Assembly (NCBI RefSeq): GCF_001895025.1
Contig: NZ_BCXI01000020.1
Location: forward strand, 62,001-126,000
Source: Rhodococcus zopfii NBRC 100606 = JCM 9919
Lineage (GTDB): Bacteria; Actinomycetota; Actinomycetes; Mycobacteriales; Mycobacteriaceae
Length of the DNA: 64,000 bases
Direction of reading: 5' to 3'
Shown here in pieces: positions 24,454-31,268 of this stretch. The position numbers were made by a program, and so were the translations under genes. Position 1 is the stretch's first letter. Every line of letters begins with the position of its first letter. The notes under the pieces are model-generated. The model was not told where the DNA came from. It saw nothing but the letters and a program-made list of their open reading frames with translations, and ran no database searches.

Positions 24454-26277
24454 ATGGAACGGGGTTCGGAAGTGGTGGAGTGGTCAACGGTCGTCGTCGA
24501 CAGCGCGCTGTGGACGTTGAAGGCCTTTGCAATCACGATCGTGGTGTCCGTCGTCGTGATCGCGGCGCTGGTGCGCTTCACCCGCTGGGGCCGCCAGTGG
24601 TGGCGCATCGCCGCGTCGTACTTCGACCCGCGCGCGGGTACGGCCGGTCTCGGGCTGGCAGCGCTGGTGTTGTTCCTGACGGTGTTCGCCGTGCGGATGA
24701 ATGTGTTGTTCTCCTACTGGTACAACGACTTCTACACCGCGATCCAGAATCTCGACGAGCCCGCGTTCTGGCGGTTCATGCGGATCTTCGCGGTCCTCGC
24801 CACGGTGCACGTGCTGCGCTCCCTCGTCGTCTACCTCGTCGGCCAGACCCTCGACATCAGCTGGCGTACCCACCTCAACGAACGGATCGTGGACAGGTGG
24901 CTCGATTCCGGTGCCTACTACCGTGAGCGATTCGTCGACGACCCGGTCGACAATCCCGATCAGCGGATCCAGGTCGACATCACCGACTTCGTCATCACGT
25001 CCCGCGTCCTGTCGATGGGGGCCGTCAATGCGGTGCTGTCCATCGTGAGTTTCACCGGCATCCTGTGGGATCTGTCGGGCCCGATGACGCTCTTCGGCGT
25101 CGAGATTCCGCGCCTGATGGTCTTTCTCGTGTTCATCTACGTGCTGGTCACCACCGCGGTCGCGTTCTGGATCGGCCGTCCGCTGATCGGGCTGAACTTC
25201 CTCAACGAGAAACTCGGCGCCACCTACCGGTACGCACTGGTCCGGGTGCGCGAGTACGGCGAAGCCGTCGCCTTCTACCGCGGCGAACCCGTCGAGCGCA
25301 GCGGCCTGCTGGCGAAGTTCGCGGCGGTCATCCGGAACTGGTGGCGCCTGGTGTTCCGGACCCTGAAGTTCAACGGCTTCAACCTCGCCGTCAACCAACT
25401 CTCGGTGATCTTCCCGTTCCTCGTCCAGGGGCCCCGGCTGTTCGCCGGGCAGGTGACCCTCGGCGACGTGATGCAGACGTCGAACGCGTTCGGGCAGGTG
25501 CACGATTCCCTGTCGTTCTTCCGGGAGTCCTACGACGACTTCGCGGCGTTCCGGGCGACCACGATCCGCCTCAACGGGTTGCTCGACACGACCGACCGGG
25601 CCGGGAAGCTGCCCACACTCGCCGCCACCGAGCAGGGCGAACGCCTCAACCTGACCGGCCTGTCCGTCACCACCCCCGAAGGGGGTCCGTTGGTCACCGA
25701 TCTGTCGCTGAGCGTCGAGCCGGGTGAGGCGCTGCTGGTACGTGGTGCGTCGGGCAGCGGAAAAACCACCCTGTTGCGCACCGTCGCGGGGCTGTGGCCG
25801 CACGCGCGGGGCGCGGTCGCTCGGCCCGCCGGTAACGCGCTGTTCCTGTCGCAACAGCCGTACATGCCGCTCGGCACGTTGCGCGCCGCACTCACCTATC
25901 CCGAATCCGCCGACAGCACCGATTCCGGTGGCGACGGCACCGCACTGCGCGGGGTTCTCGAGCGAGTCCAACTCGGGCATCTCGTGGACCGGTTGGACGA
26001 GACGGCCGACTGGACTCGCATCCTGTCGCCGGGGGAGCAGCAGCGCCTCGGGTTCGCGCGGATCCTGCTCGCGGAACCGGCGGTCGTCTTCCTCGACGAA
26101 GCGACCGCGGCCGTCGACGAAGGACTCGAGAACTCGCTGTATCGCACGCTGCGGGAATCGCTTCCCGAATCCGTGATCGTGAGTGTCGGTCACCGGAGCA
26201 CGCTCGACGGATTCCACGACCGGATCCTCGAACTGCGTGGTGGCGGACAGTGGGCCGTCACCGATCGCGTGCGGTGA
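24454..26277 (+). CDS. BacA/SbmA-like ABC transporter, membrane and ATPase fused (Rv1819c-like)
   Basis: A 607-residue half-transporter. Residues 1-340 are the SbmA/BacA-like membrane domain (ABC_membrane_2) with RMNVLFSYWYNDFYTAIQNL and the conserved WRTHLNERIVDRWLDSGAYY. Residues 390-605 are the ATPase: Walker A RGASGSGKTTLL, signature LSPGEQQRLG and Walker B VVFLDEATAAVDE. The M. tuberculosis relative imports hydrophilic compounds including vitamin B12 and bleomycin. Start ATG 24454 gives an N-terminus of the usual length; TTG 24430 and later GTG codons are alternatives and no ribosome site is decisive. Confidence 0.9.
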   Translation: MERGSEVVEWSTVVVDSALWTLKAFAITIVVSVVVIAALVRFTRWGRQWWRIAASYFDPRAGTAGLGLAALVLFLTVFAVRMNVLFSYWYNDFYTAIQNLDEPAFWRFMRIFAVLATVHVLRSLVVYLVGQTLDISWRTHLNERIVDRWLDSGAYYRERFVDDPVDNPDQRIQVDITDFVITSRVLSMGAVNAVLSIVSFTGILWDLSGPMTLFGVEIPRLMVFLVFIYVLVTTAVAFWIGRPLIGLNFLNEKLGATYRYALVRVREYGEAVAFYRGEPVERSGLLAKFAAVIRNWWRLVFRTLKFNGFNLAVNQLSVIFPFLVQGPRLFAGQVTLGDVMQTSNAFGQVHDSLSFFRESYDDFAAFRATTIRLNGLLDTTDRAGKLPTLAATEQGERLNLTGLSVTTPEGGPLVTDLSLSVEPGEALLVRGASGSGKTTLLRTVAGLWPHARGAVARPAGNALFLSQQPYMPLGTLRAALTYPESADSTDSGGDGTALRGVLERVQLGHLVDRLDETADWTRILSPGEQQRLGFARILLAEPAVVFLDEATAAVDEGLENSLYRTLRESLPESVIVSVGHRSTLDGFHDRILELRGGGQWAVTDRVR

Positions 26278-26352
26278 CGAACGGGACGGTCGCGAAAGGA
26301 TCTCCGATGAGGGCCTAAAGACCTCGGTTGACTGTTCGGAATCACAATTCAA

Positions 26353-26380
26353 TTGCGAGATGTATGTCACAACGGATAAG
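26353..26380 (+). promoter_or_regulatory. Probable promoter of the structured leader
   Basis: TTGCGA (26353-26358), 16 bases, then GATAAG (26375-26380), in a locally AT-rich patch. Transcription would begin near 26387, about 200 bases ahead of the small membrane-protein gene. Confidence 0.45.
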
Positions 26381-26386
26381 ATCGGA

Positions 26387-26583
26387 GTGTTCGCGAAGCC
26401 GTGAACCCTGGGGGTGCACGGGCTCGCGTCGGTGGATGCGCTCGGTGTGGACGTCGACTCTGTAAGCAGGACAGAGCATTCGGCAATCTAGAGTCCGCAG
26501 TCCGAGCGCCGTGCGGCACCCAGGGTGCCGCGGAGTCGCCTTGGGGGGCGGCAGAAGTTTGTTCAGCGTCGAAAGCAGGCTCA
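26387..26583 (+). ncRNA. Structured ~200-base leader, candidate cis-regulatory RNA
   Basis: Three stem domains can be read by eye. Hairpin 1 spans 26392-26428 (92-403 arm with 417-428 arm, topped by ACCC/GGGT). Domain 2 is closed by GCGCTCGG (26438-26445) with CCGAGCGC (26502-26509), with GGAC/GTCC inside (26449-26452 and 26493-26496) and an apical CTCTGT/ACAGAG hairpin (26458-26476). Hairpin 3 is GCGGCACC/GGTGCCGC (26513-26531). It matches no riboswitch consensus I can recall: it lacks a T-box TGGNACC, a cobalamin B12-box and ydaO signatures. It precedes a 64-residue membrane protein. No long reading frame fits the region. Confidence 0.5.
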
Positions 26584-26778
26584 ATGACCACTGCCCGGAA
26601 TCATGCGCAGCCGCTCGAGCGGTCGATCTCCCGTGGCCGCCACGTGGCCGGAACCGTCGGGGTCGCGGCGCTCATCGTCGGTGTGTCCGTCGGTGCTCTG
26701 ACCGGATCGGTGCTCCTCGGTCTGGTTTTCGGGGTCGTGACCGTCGTCTGCGTTCTGCTCGCGGAGGTCATGATCTAG
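26584..26778 (+). CDS. Small two-helix membrane protein, unknown function
   Basis: A 64-residue protein. Residues 1-22 are polar and basic (HAQPLERSISRGRH); residues 23-63 are two closely spaced hydrophobic helices (VAGTVGVAALIVGVSVGAL, then LLGLVFGVVTVVCVLLAEV). GC-rich third positions support it as a real gene. It is 7 bases upstream of the MBL hydrolase gene and probably co-transcribed. I do not recognise the family. The long structured leader suggests tight control of its expression. Confidence 0.65.
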   Translation: MTTARNHAQPLERSISRGRHVAGTVGVAALIVGVSVGALTGSVLLGLVFGVVTVVCVLLAEVMI

Positions 26779-26785
26779 AGAGGTC

Positions 26786-27571
26786 ATGACCACCTCGACG
26801 CGACGAAGACCGCACCAGGTCGCCGCCGGAATCCACTATCTGTCCACCGGCCCCTGGCGTTTGGCCTCCAACGTGTATTTCGTCGAGTCCGGCAACTCCT
26901 GGGCGCTGATCGACACCGGGTGGCCCGGGCATGCCGCGCGCATCCGGTCGGCGGCCGAGTCACTGTTCGGGCGGGGCACTCGGCCGGCGGCGATCCTGCT
27001 CAGCCACATTCACCCTGATCACTCCGGATCGGCGGAGAACCTGGCACGCTACTGGGACCTGCCGGTCCTGGTGCATCCCGCCGAGGTGCCGCAAGCACGC
27101 GGCGGCATCCTGCCCGGCTACGCCAGCCCGCTCGACCGGTTCGTCATCGGTCCGCTGCTGCGCCTGCTCCCGCCTCGGAGCACGAAGCGCGCCGATCCAC
27201 TGGCCGACGTCGTCCAGCAGTTCGATCCCGACGGCCCGGTGCACGGGCTGCCCGGCTGGCGGTGCATCCCGGCCTCCGGCCACACGCCGGGTTCGGTCGT
27301 GTACTTCCGGCCGTCCGACCGGGTGATGATCTCCGGTGACGCGCTGTGCACCATCGACCTGAACTCCGTGCGCGGCTTCGTGCTCGGCAGGCCCACCCTC
27401 GGTGGACCGCCTTGGGTCAGCACGTGGAACTGGAGCCGTGCACGCGGATCGGTCGCGCGGCTGGCCGAGCTGGAACCCACGGTCGTCGCGGGCGGGCACG
27501 GCTGCCCGATGACGGGTGTCGCGCCTGTGCTGCACGACCTGCCGTCCCGGATGCACCGCCGTCTGCGATGA
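26786..27571 (+). CDS. MBL-fold metallo-hydrolase
   Basis: A 261-residue metallo-beta-lactamase-fold protein. The metal site is seen as SHIHPDHSGS (HxHxDH), GHTPGSVVYF (His), ISGDALC (bridging Asp) and the final GGHGCPM (His). Such proteins include glyoxalase II-like, lactonase and other hydrolases; substrate unknown. The ATG is preceded by AGAGAGG. It probably forms an operon with the preceding small membrane protein, and converges on the ERCC4 nuclease gene. Confidence 0.87.
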   Translation: MTTSTRRRPHQVAAGIHYLSTGPWRLASNVYFVESGNSWALIDTGWPGHAARIRSAAESLFGRGTRPAAILLSHIHPDHSGSAENLARYWDLPVLVHPAEVPQARGGILPGYASPLDRFVIGPLLRLLPPRSTKRADPLADVVQQFDPDGPVHGLPGWRCIPASGHTPGSVVYFRPSDRVMISGDALCTIDLNSVRGFVLGRPTLGGPPWVSTWNWSRARGSVARLAELEPTVVAGGHGCPMTGVAPVLHDLPSRMHRRLR

Positions 27572-27704
27572 AGTGCGGTGAATCGAAGTGGGTGCAGAGC
27601 GGCCGCGCGTATCTCCGCCGCCGACACCGCCGCCCGGGCTACTGTCGTCGAACTGCCGGCGCAGGAGCGAACACCGATCGTCCGCCCCTCGTCGATCCGC
27701 GCGA

Positions 27705-28721
27705 TCAGATGTCGTCCGGCGGGGGGTGCGCGTCGCGCCAGGCCGCCCACACGTCCGGGCGCAATCGGCCGCGGTCCGGCACTTCCCAGCCCGCGGCGCG
27801 CGCCCACGCCCGCACCTGCGCGGTCGTGGGATCTGTCGGCGACGATCCGGGTTCGGCTGCAGCGGTCACAGGTTGCGGGACGGTGCGCACGGGCGCTGGT
27901 TTCGGAACGAGGCGCTCACGCGCGGCGGCGTCGTCCTCGTCCCACTGATGCGCGGCGGCGAGAAAGCGATACGTCCACTCCTCGGTGAGCGAGCGGGTTT
28001 CGCAGAACACGATCGGCACGTTCGGATAGCGGACCTGCAGCTCGGCGAGACCGTCGGCCACCACGGCGGGACGGACCCACCCGACCTTGAACACCGCCGA
28101 ATAGCGGTCTTCGACCACGACCGCAGCCCGGGGGAGAGCGGCGAGTTCGGCCATCGCGAACCGCAGTGTGCCGTTGGTGAGACTCGACACCAGGTCGGAC
28201 AGCGACTTGCGCTCCACGGAGGCCACCAGTCGATCGTTGGAGACCAGGCCGTAGTCGCCGCACGACAACGGCCGCGTGACGGTGCTGACCTGCTGACCCG
28301 GGAATTTGTATGCATAGCGCTCGTGCGAATCGACGACGATGGTCAGGTCGGCGAGTCCCGCGGCGCGCGCAGTGGGAGTGCGCACCTGGGGCCGCGCCTG
28401 TTTGCGGGTGCGCGGCGACTGCCAGAACACCATGTCCCGGCCACGCGCCTTGGTGAACACGATCTGGGAGCGGCTCTCACGGCTCCGGTCCACGACGAGA
28501 TCGATGGCGGCACCCCGTCGTACGCAGGACCGCACTCCGACACGCTCGACCACATCGGGATCCTCGGGCCACTCGCCGGCCGGAACCGGATAGCAGAACA
28601 GCGCTTTGGTGCGCGGCCACGTGTCGGACGTGCGGAACACGAGTCCGCCCTCGAGCGGAACCCGCAGCAGAAACGGCAGGCTGGAACCCGGATCCGGGTT
28701 GCGCGCGATCACCATGTCCAC
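27705..28721 (-). CDS. ERCC4-domain nuclease fused to an Lsr2-type DNA-binding domain
   Basis: A 338-residue protein of three parts. Residues 1-120 are uncharacterised. Residues about 126-260 are an ERCC4/XPF nuclease fold with the full active-site set: Asp131 (VDSHERYAY), Gly155-Asp156-Tyr and ERKSLSD (Glu170, Lys172, Asp176), the GDXnERKX3D signature of structure-specific endonucleases. Residues 300-331 (VRAWARAAGWEVPDRGRLRP) match the C-terminal domain of Lsr2, which inserts an RGR-type motif into the minor groove of AT-rich DNA. A Pro/Ala linker (272-300) joins them. It could target branched or AT-rich, possibly foreign, DNA; that is inference. No helicase partner is nearby. Confidence 0.85.
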   Translation of the reverse strand: MDMVIARNPDPGSSLPFLLRVPLEGGLVFRTSDTWPRTKALFCYPVPAGEWPEDPDVVERVGVRSCVRRGAAIDLVVDRSRESRSQIVFTKARGRDMVFWQSPRTRKQARPQVRTPTARAAGLADLTIVVDSHERYAYKFPGQQVSTVTRPLSCGDYGLVSNDRLVASVERKSLSDLVSSLTNGTLRFAMAELAALPRAAVVVEDRYSAVFKVGWVRPAVVADGLAELQVRYPNVPIVFCETRSLTEEWTYRFLAAAHQWDEDDAAARERLVPKPAPVRTVPQPVTAAAEPGSSPTDPTTAQVRAWARAAGWEVPDRGRLRPDVWAAWRDAHPPPDDI

Positions 28722-28838
28722 GATCGACGGTTGCCCTTCCGTTCGCTCGGCTACCGTGCCCGGCTCACCCTAGTGTGCCCGGATACGGCTCGCGGTCGGG
28801 GCCACACGAGGTGACCCCGCCCGCGAGGATCGTACGAA

Positions 28839-29369
28839 TCAGCGACCGGGCACGATGTCGATGTTGCCCTTGCACACTGCATTCTGCGTGTTCAGGAACC
28901 ACCAACCGCCGCCGGTCTGCGCGGTGACCGTGAAGTCCACGTTCCCGACTCCCGTGAACGTCCGGTTGATCGGGATGCCCGGCTTCTGCTGCCAGGCGGC
29001 CTGGTCGCTGACCGAGCGCCCGGATTCACCGGTGGTGTTGTTGTGCCAGTCGACGAGGACCTGCGTGCCGTACCAGTTGGGGCCGATGCTCGGGATCAGT
29101 CCACCGGGCGGTGCCGGCAGTTCGTTGCCACCGCTGAGCAACAACGACGGCACGAGTGCATCTCCGTTCGGCGGCAACGACTCACCGGAACCGGCCGTGA
29201 TCGTCCAGGTGAACGCCGGCGCCCACGGCAGCGGATTCGCGCTGCCGCAGGTCATCGTCGTCGATGTCGCCGCGGTGGCGACGCCCCCGCCGGCGACGGT
29301 CATTGCAGCGGCCACGCCGGCGGCCGCCAGGATCGACGTCCCTGTGCGTCGGATCGTTCGTCTACCCAT
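28839..29369 (-). CDS. Secreted protein of unknown function with one disulfide
   Basis: A 176-residue precursor. The first 34 residues are a Sec signal peptide (basic MGRRTIRRTG, hydrophobic core, cleavage near GGGVATA/ATS). The mature part is about 140 residues, rich in Trp, Asn, Gly and Pro, with exactly two cysteines (MTCGSANPLP and NAVCKGN), one near each end, so a disulfide is likely. Several beta strands can be guessed, but I do not recognise the family; it is not an obvious MspA porin. The ATG at 29369 is chosen over an upstream one because GGAAGGAAGAG lies just before it. Confidence 0.75.
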   Translation of the reverse strand: MGRRTIRRTGTSILAAAGVAAAMTVAGGGVATAATSTTMTCGSANPLPWAPAFTWTITAGSGESLPPNGDALVPSLLLSGGNELPAPPGGLIPSIGPNWYGTQVLVDWHNNTTGESGRSVSDQAAWQQKPGIPINRTFTGVGNVDFTVTAQTGGGWWFLNTQNAVCKGNIDIVPGR

Positions 29370-29431
29370 ATGAAACTCTTCCTTCCGCGTCGTCGAAATG
29401 TGAAACCAACCCACCCTTCTTAGCGGGTTCG

Positions 29432-29443
29432 GACCGATCGGTC
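29432..29443. promoter_or_regulatory. Palindrome GACCGATCGGTC upstream of the secreted-protein gene
   Basis: A perfect 12-bp palindrome 63 bases upstream of the leftward secreted-protein start. The ACCGATCGGT core resembles many TetR-family operators. No TetR gene adjoins it. Confidence 0.4.
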
Positions 29444-29580
29444 TCGTTTTCGCGGGATCGTGTCGCGGAAGTTGCTCGATGGCAAGGATCTTCCGAAGCC
29501 GACATTTGCCCGGTGCTGTTTCCGGACGGCTGTAGTGGAGACCCTCCGGACAATCGTCGGCTACCGCAGGCCGGTGGTAC

Positions 29581-30048
29581 CTAACCTGCGGATATCCAGC
29601 GAAGGCGGCCGTCGGATCCGACCCCGCACACCCTTGCTGTGCCCTTCTTCGTTACGCCTGGAACGCCTTGGGGTGTCACAGTACGAGGCACCGATGGGGC
29701 TATCGCGACCGGCGTCGAAGTCGCTATCGTGCGGCGAGTGGCCGGAGTCGTCGATGCTGCCGTCGAGGTCACGACGACGGATGTGGTGTCCCCCGATTCG
29801 GCGCGTCGTCGCCGAAAGCTCCGAGCGCGAGGAGTCCGACGACTGCGCCGCCGGCCACCCACAGTCACCTGTGTCGTCGCTTGGCCGGCTCGCCGGGGTT
29901 CGGTGGCGCCGAGTTGTCGACCGGCGCGAACGCTCGGGTCGGATCAGCAGCACCCTTCGGTTGCGTGTGCGCGGTCCACTGCCGACCGTCCCTGTAGCGC
30001 TCGACGAGCGGGTCGTGCGGATCGGGGCCATCCGGCGGGTGGGAACAT
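29581..30048 (-). pseudogene. Decayed DUF2510 membrane-protein gene
   Basis: Read leftward from the ATG at 30048, three frames join into one recognisable protein. MFPPAGW begins in one frame, and PDPHDPLVERYRDGRQWTAH continues in another from 30026; together they are a DUF2510 domain whose usual GWYPDP is broken by a missing Tyr codon (2 bases lost or 1 gained). That frame then meets a TGA at 29867-29865, immediately followed in frame by a membrane helix (LWVAGGAVVGLLALGAFG), as if a Trp codon had mutated. A Ser/Thr-rich outer segment (VTSTAASTTPATRR) continues in the third frame to the TAG at 29581. Three independent lesions argue for decay rather than one sequencing error. Confidence 0.65.
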
Positions 30049-30245
30049 GACAGATCCGTTCTGGTGGTGTGCACGGATGAACGTGCGGACGGACTGTCTC
30101 GTTACATCGGGCCGCCGGAAGGCGTGCCGGGTCTCGACAACTTCGTTGTCGCGGCACCGCCCGAAACGCCGTAGCTGAGTTGCAGGAGGAGATCTGATCG
30201 CGTCTATCGACCGATTGCTGCATGTTTGCTGCATGGTCGGCACGG

Positions 30246-30264
30246 AGCCCGTTCGGAACGGGCT
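30246..30264 (-). terminator. Short hairpin downstream of the tRNA gene
   Basis: AGCCCGTT (30246-30253) pairs with AACGGGCT (30257-30264) around a 3-base loop. It lies 32 bases past the 3' end of the leftward tRNA and is a plausible terminator. Confidence 0.45.
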
Positions 30265-30295
30265 GCGGGAGTCAACCCTCGCAGGTCGGTGGCGG

Positions 30296-30369
30296 TGCCC
30301 CCGGTGAGACTCGAACTCACACTGGACGGGTTTTGAATCCGTTTCCTCTGCCAATTGGGATACGGGGGC
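30296..30369 (-). tRNA. tRNA-Leu (anticodon CAA), short variable arm
   Basis: A 74-base cloverleaf on the minus strand. Acceptor GCCCCCG (30369-30363) pairs with CGGGGGC (30303-30297), and A73 is at 30296. The T arm is GTGAG-TTCGAGT-CTCAC. The anticodon loop TTCAAAA gives anticodon CAA (reads UUG, Leu). The D arm is short (TCC/GGA) and the anticodon stem has an A-C mismatch at its base. The variable region is only five bases, unlike the long arm normal for leucine tRNAs. CCA is not encoded. A tRNA gene at this place, next to pdtaR, is also known in mycobacteria. Confidence 0.8.
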
Positions 30370-30383
30370 GTCGTGCGGAGACC

Positions 30384-30411
30384 ACTGTAAGGGATCGGGC
30401 GGAACGGTCAA
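30384..30411 (-). promoter_or_regulatory. tRNA promoter
   Basis: On the minus strand TTGACC (30411-30406), 16 bases, TACAGT (30389-30384), then about 14 bases to the mature tRNA 5' end. A good match to the housekeeping sigma consensus. Confidence 0.6.
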
Positions 30412-30488
30412 ACACCGGTACCCTTCTATCGATCGCCTCCGATCCCGAGGCGGGCCGAATCACCCGAGCGATGAGGAGAAGGCCGACG

Positions 30489-31103
30489 ATGACAGCCGCC
30501 CCGCACGAGAACTCCACCACGCCCCGGCGGGTCGTGGTCGCCGAGGACGAGGCGCTGATCAGGCTCGATCTCGTCGAGATGCTCCGCGAAGAGGGCTACG
30601 ACGTCGTGGGGGAGGCCGGCGACGGACAGCGCGCCGTCGAGCTGGCGGACGAGCTGAAGCCGGACCTGGTGATCATGGACGTGAAGATGCCGCGCCGGGA
30701 CGGAATCGACGCCGCGTCCGAGATCGCCGAGCGCCGGATCGCGCCCGTGGTGATTCTCACAGCGTTCAGCCAGCGCGACCTCGTCGAGCGTGCCCGCGAT
30801 GCCGGTGCGATGGCCTATCTGGTCAAGCCGTTCTCGAAGTCGGATCTGGTACCCGCGATCGAGGTGGCCGCCAGCCGCTTCGCCGAAATCCGGGAACTCG
30901 AGAAGGAGATCGCCGGGCTCAGCGAACGATTCGAGGTCCGCAAACTCGTCGACCGGGCCAAGGGTCTGCTCATGGAGAAGCACGCGATGACCGAACCGGA
31001 GGCGTTCCGCTGGATCCAGCGTGCGGCGATGGACCGTCGGACCACGATGAAGCAGGTCGCGGAGGTCGTCCTCGACACGCTCGGTGCGGAGACCGAGGGC
31101 TGA
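30489..31103 (+). CDS. pdtaR: ANTAR-domain response regulator (PdtaR-like)
   Basis: A 204-residue regulator. The receiver domain (residues 12-130) has Glu19/Asp20, phospho-acceptor Asp64 (VIMDVKMPRRDG), Thr91 and Lys113. A coiled linker (ELEKEIAGLSERFEVRKLV) leads to the ANTAR domain (about 145-200: LVDRAKGLLMEKHAMTE, then EAFRWIQRAAMD), which binds paired RNA hairpins to prevent transcription termination. Its M. tuberculosis counterpart works with the kinase PdtaS, which is not encoded here. The ATG at 30489 is preceded by GAGGAGAAGG, inside which an upstream ATG (30471) is an alternative start. Confidence 0.93.
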   Translation: MTAAPHENSTTPRRVVVAEDEALIRLDLVEMLREEGYDVVGEAGDGQRAVELADELKPDLVIMDVKMPRRDGIDAASEIAERRIAPVVILTAFSQRDLVERARDAGAMAYLVKPFSKSDLVPAIEVAASRFAEIRELEKEIAGLSERFEVRKLVDRAKGLLMEKHAMTEPEAFRWIQRAAMDRRTTMKQVAEVVLDTLGAETEG

Positions 31104-31112
31104 CCTCACGTC

Positions 31113-31127
31113 CGGCCGTTACGGCCG
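31113..31127 (+). terminator. Small hairpin after pdtaR
   Basis: CGGCCG (31113-31118) and CGGCCG (31122-31127) enclose TTA. A short GC-rich stem ten bases after the stop; a weak terminator candidate. Confidence 0.4.
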
Positions 31128-31268
31128 CGTCAATTCTTCCTTCCCGTGTATAACGGTCGGATCACAACGATTTCGGCGTGGTTCGCCACGCCCCTCCGAC
31201 GGTTATGTTTCGAGCCACGATCCGGTGAATCCACCGGAGTGCGTTGAGGTCGATCGAAGGAGAGTTGG

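Noticed and set aside
26511-26540. T-box-like AGGGTG...CCGCGG in the 26.4 kb leader
   Set aside because: The TGGNACC core of a T-box is absent, no aminoacyl-tRNA synthetase or amino-acid gene follows, and the bases are explained by a local hairpin.
28839-29369. MspA-type porin
   Set aside because: A secreted protein of similar size, but it lacks MspA sequence landmarks and has two cysteines.
30246-30264. Integration (att) site beside the tRNA
   Set aside because: No second copy of the tRNA 3' end and no integrase are visible; the element is a simple hairpin.
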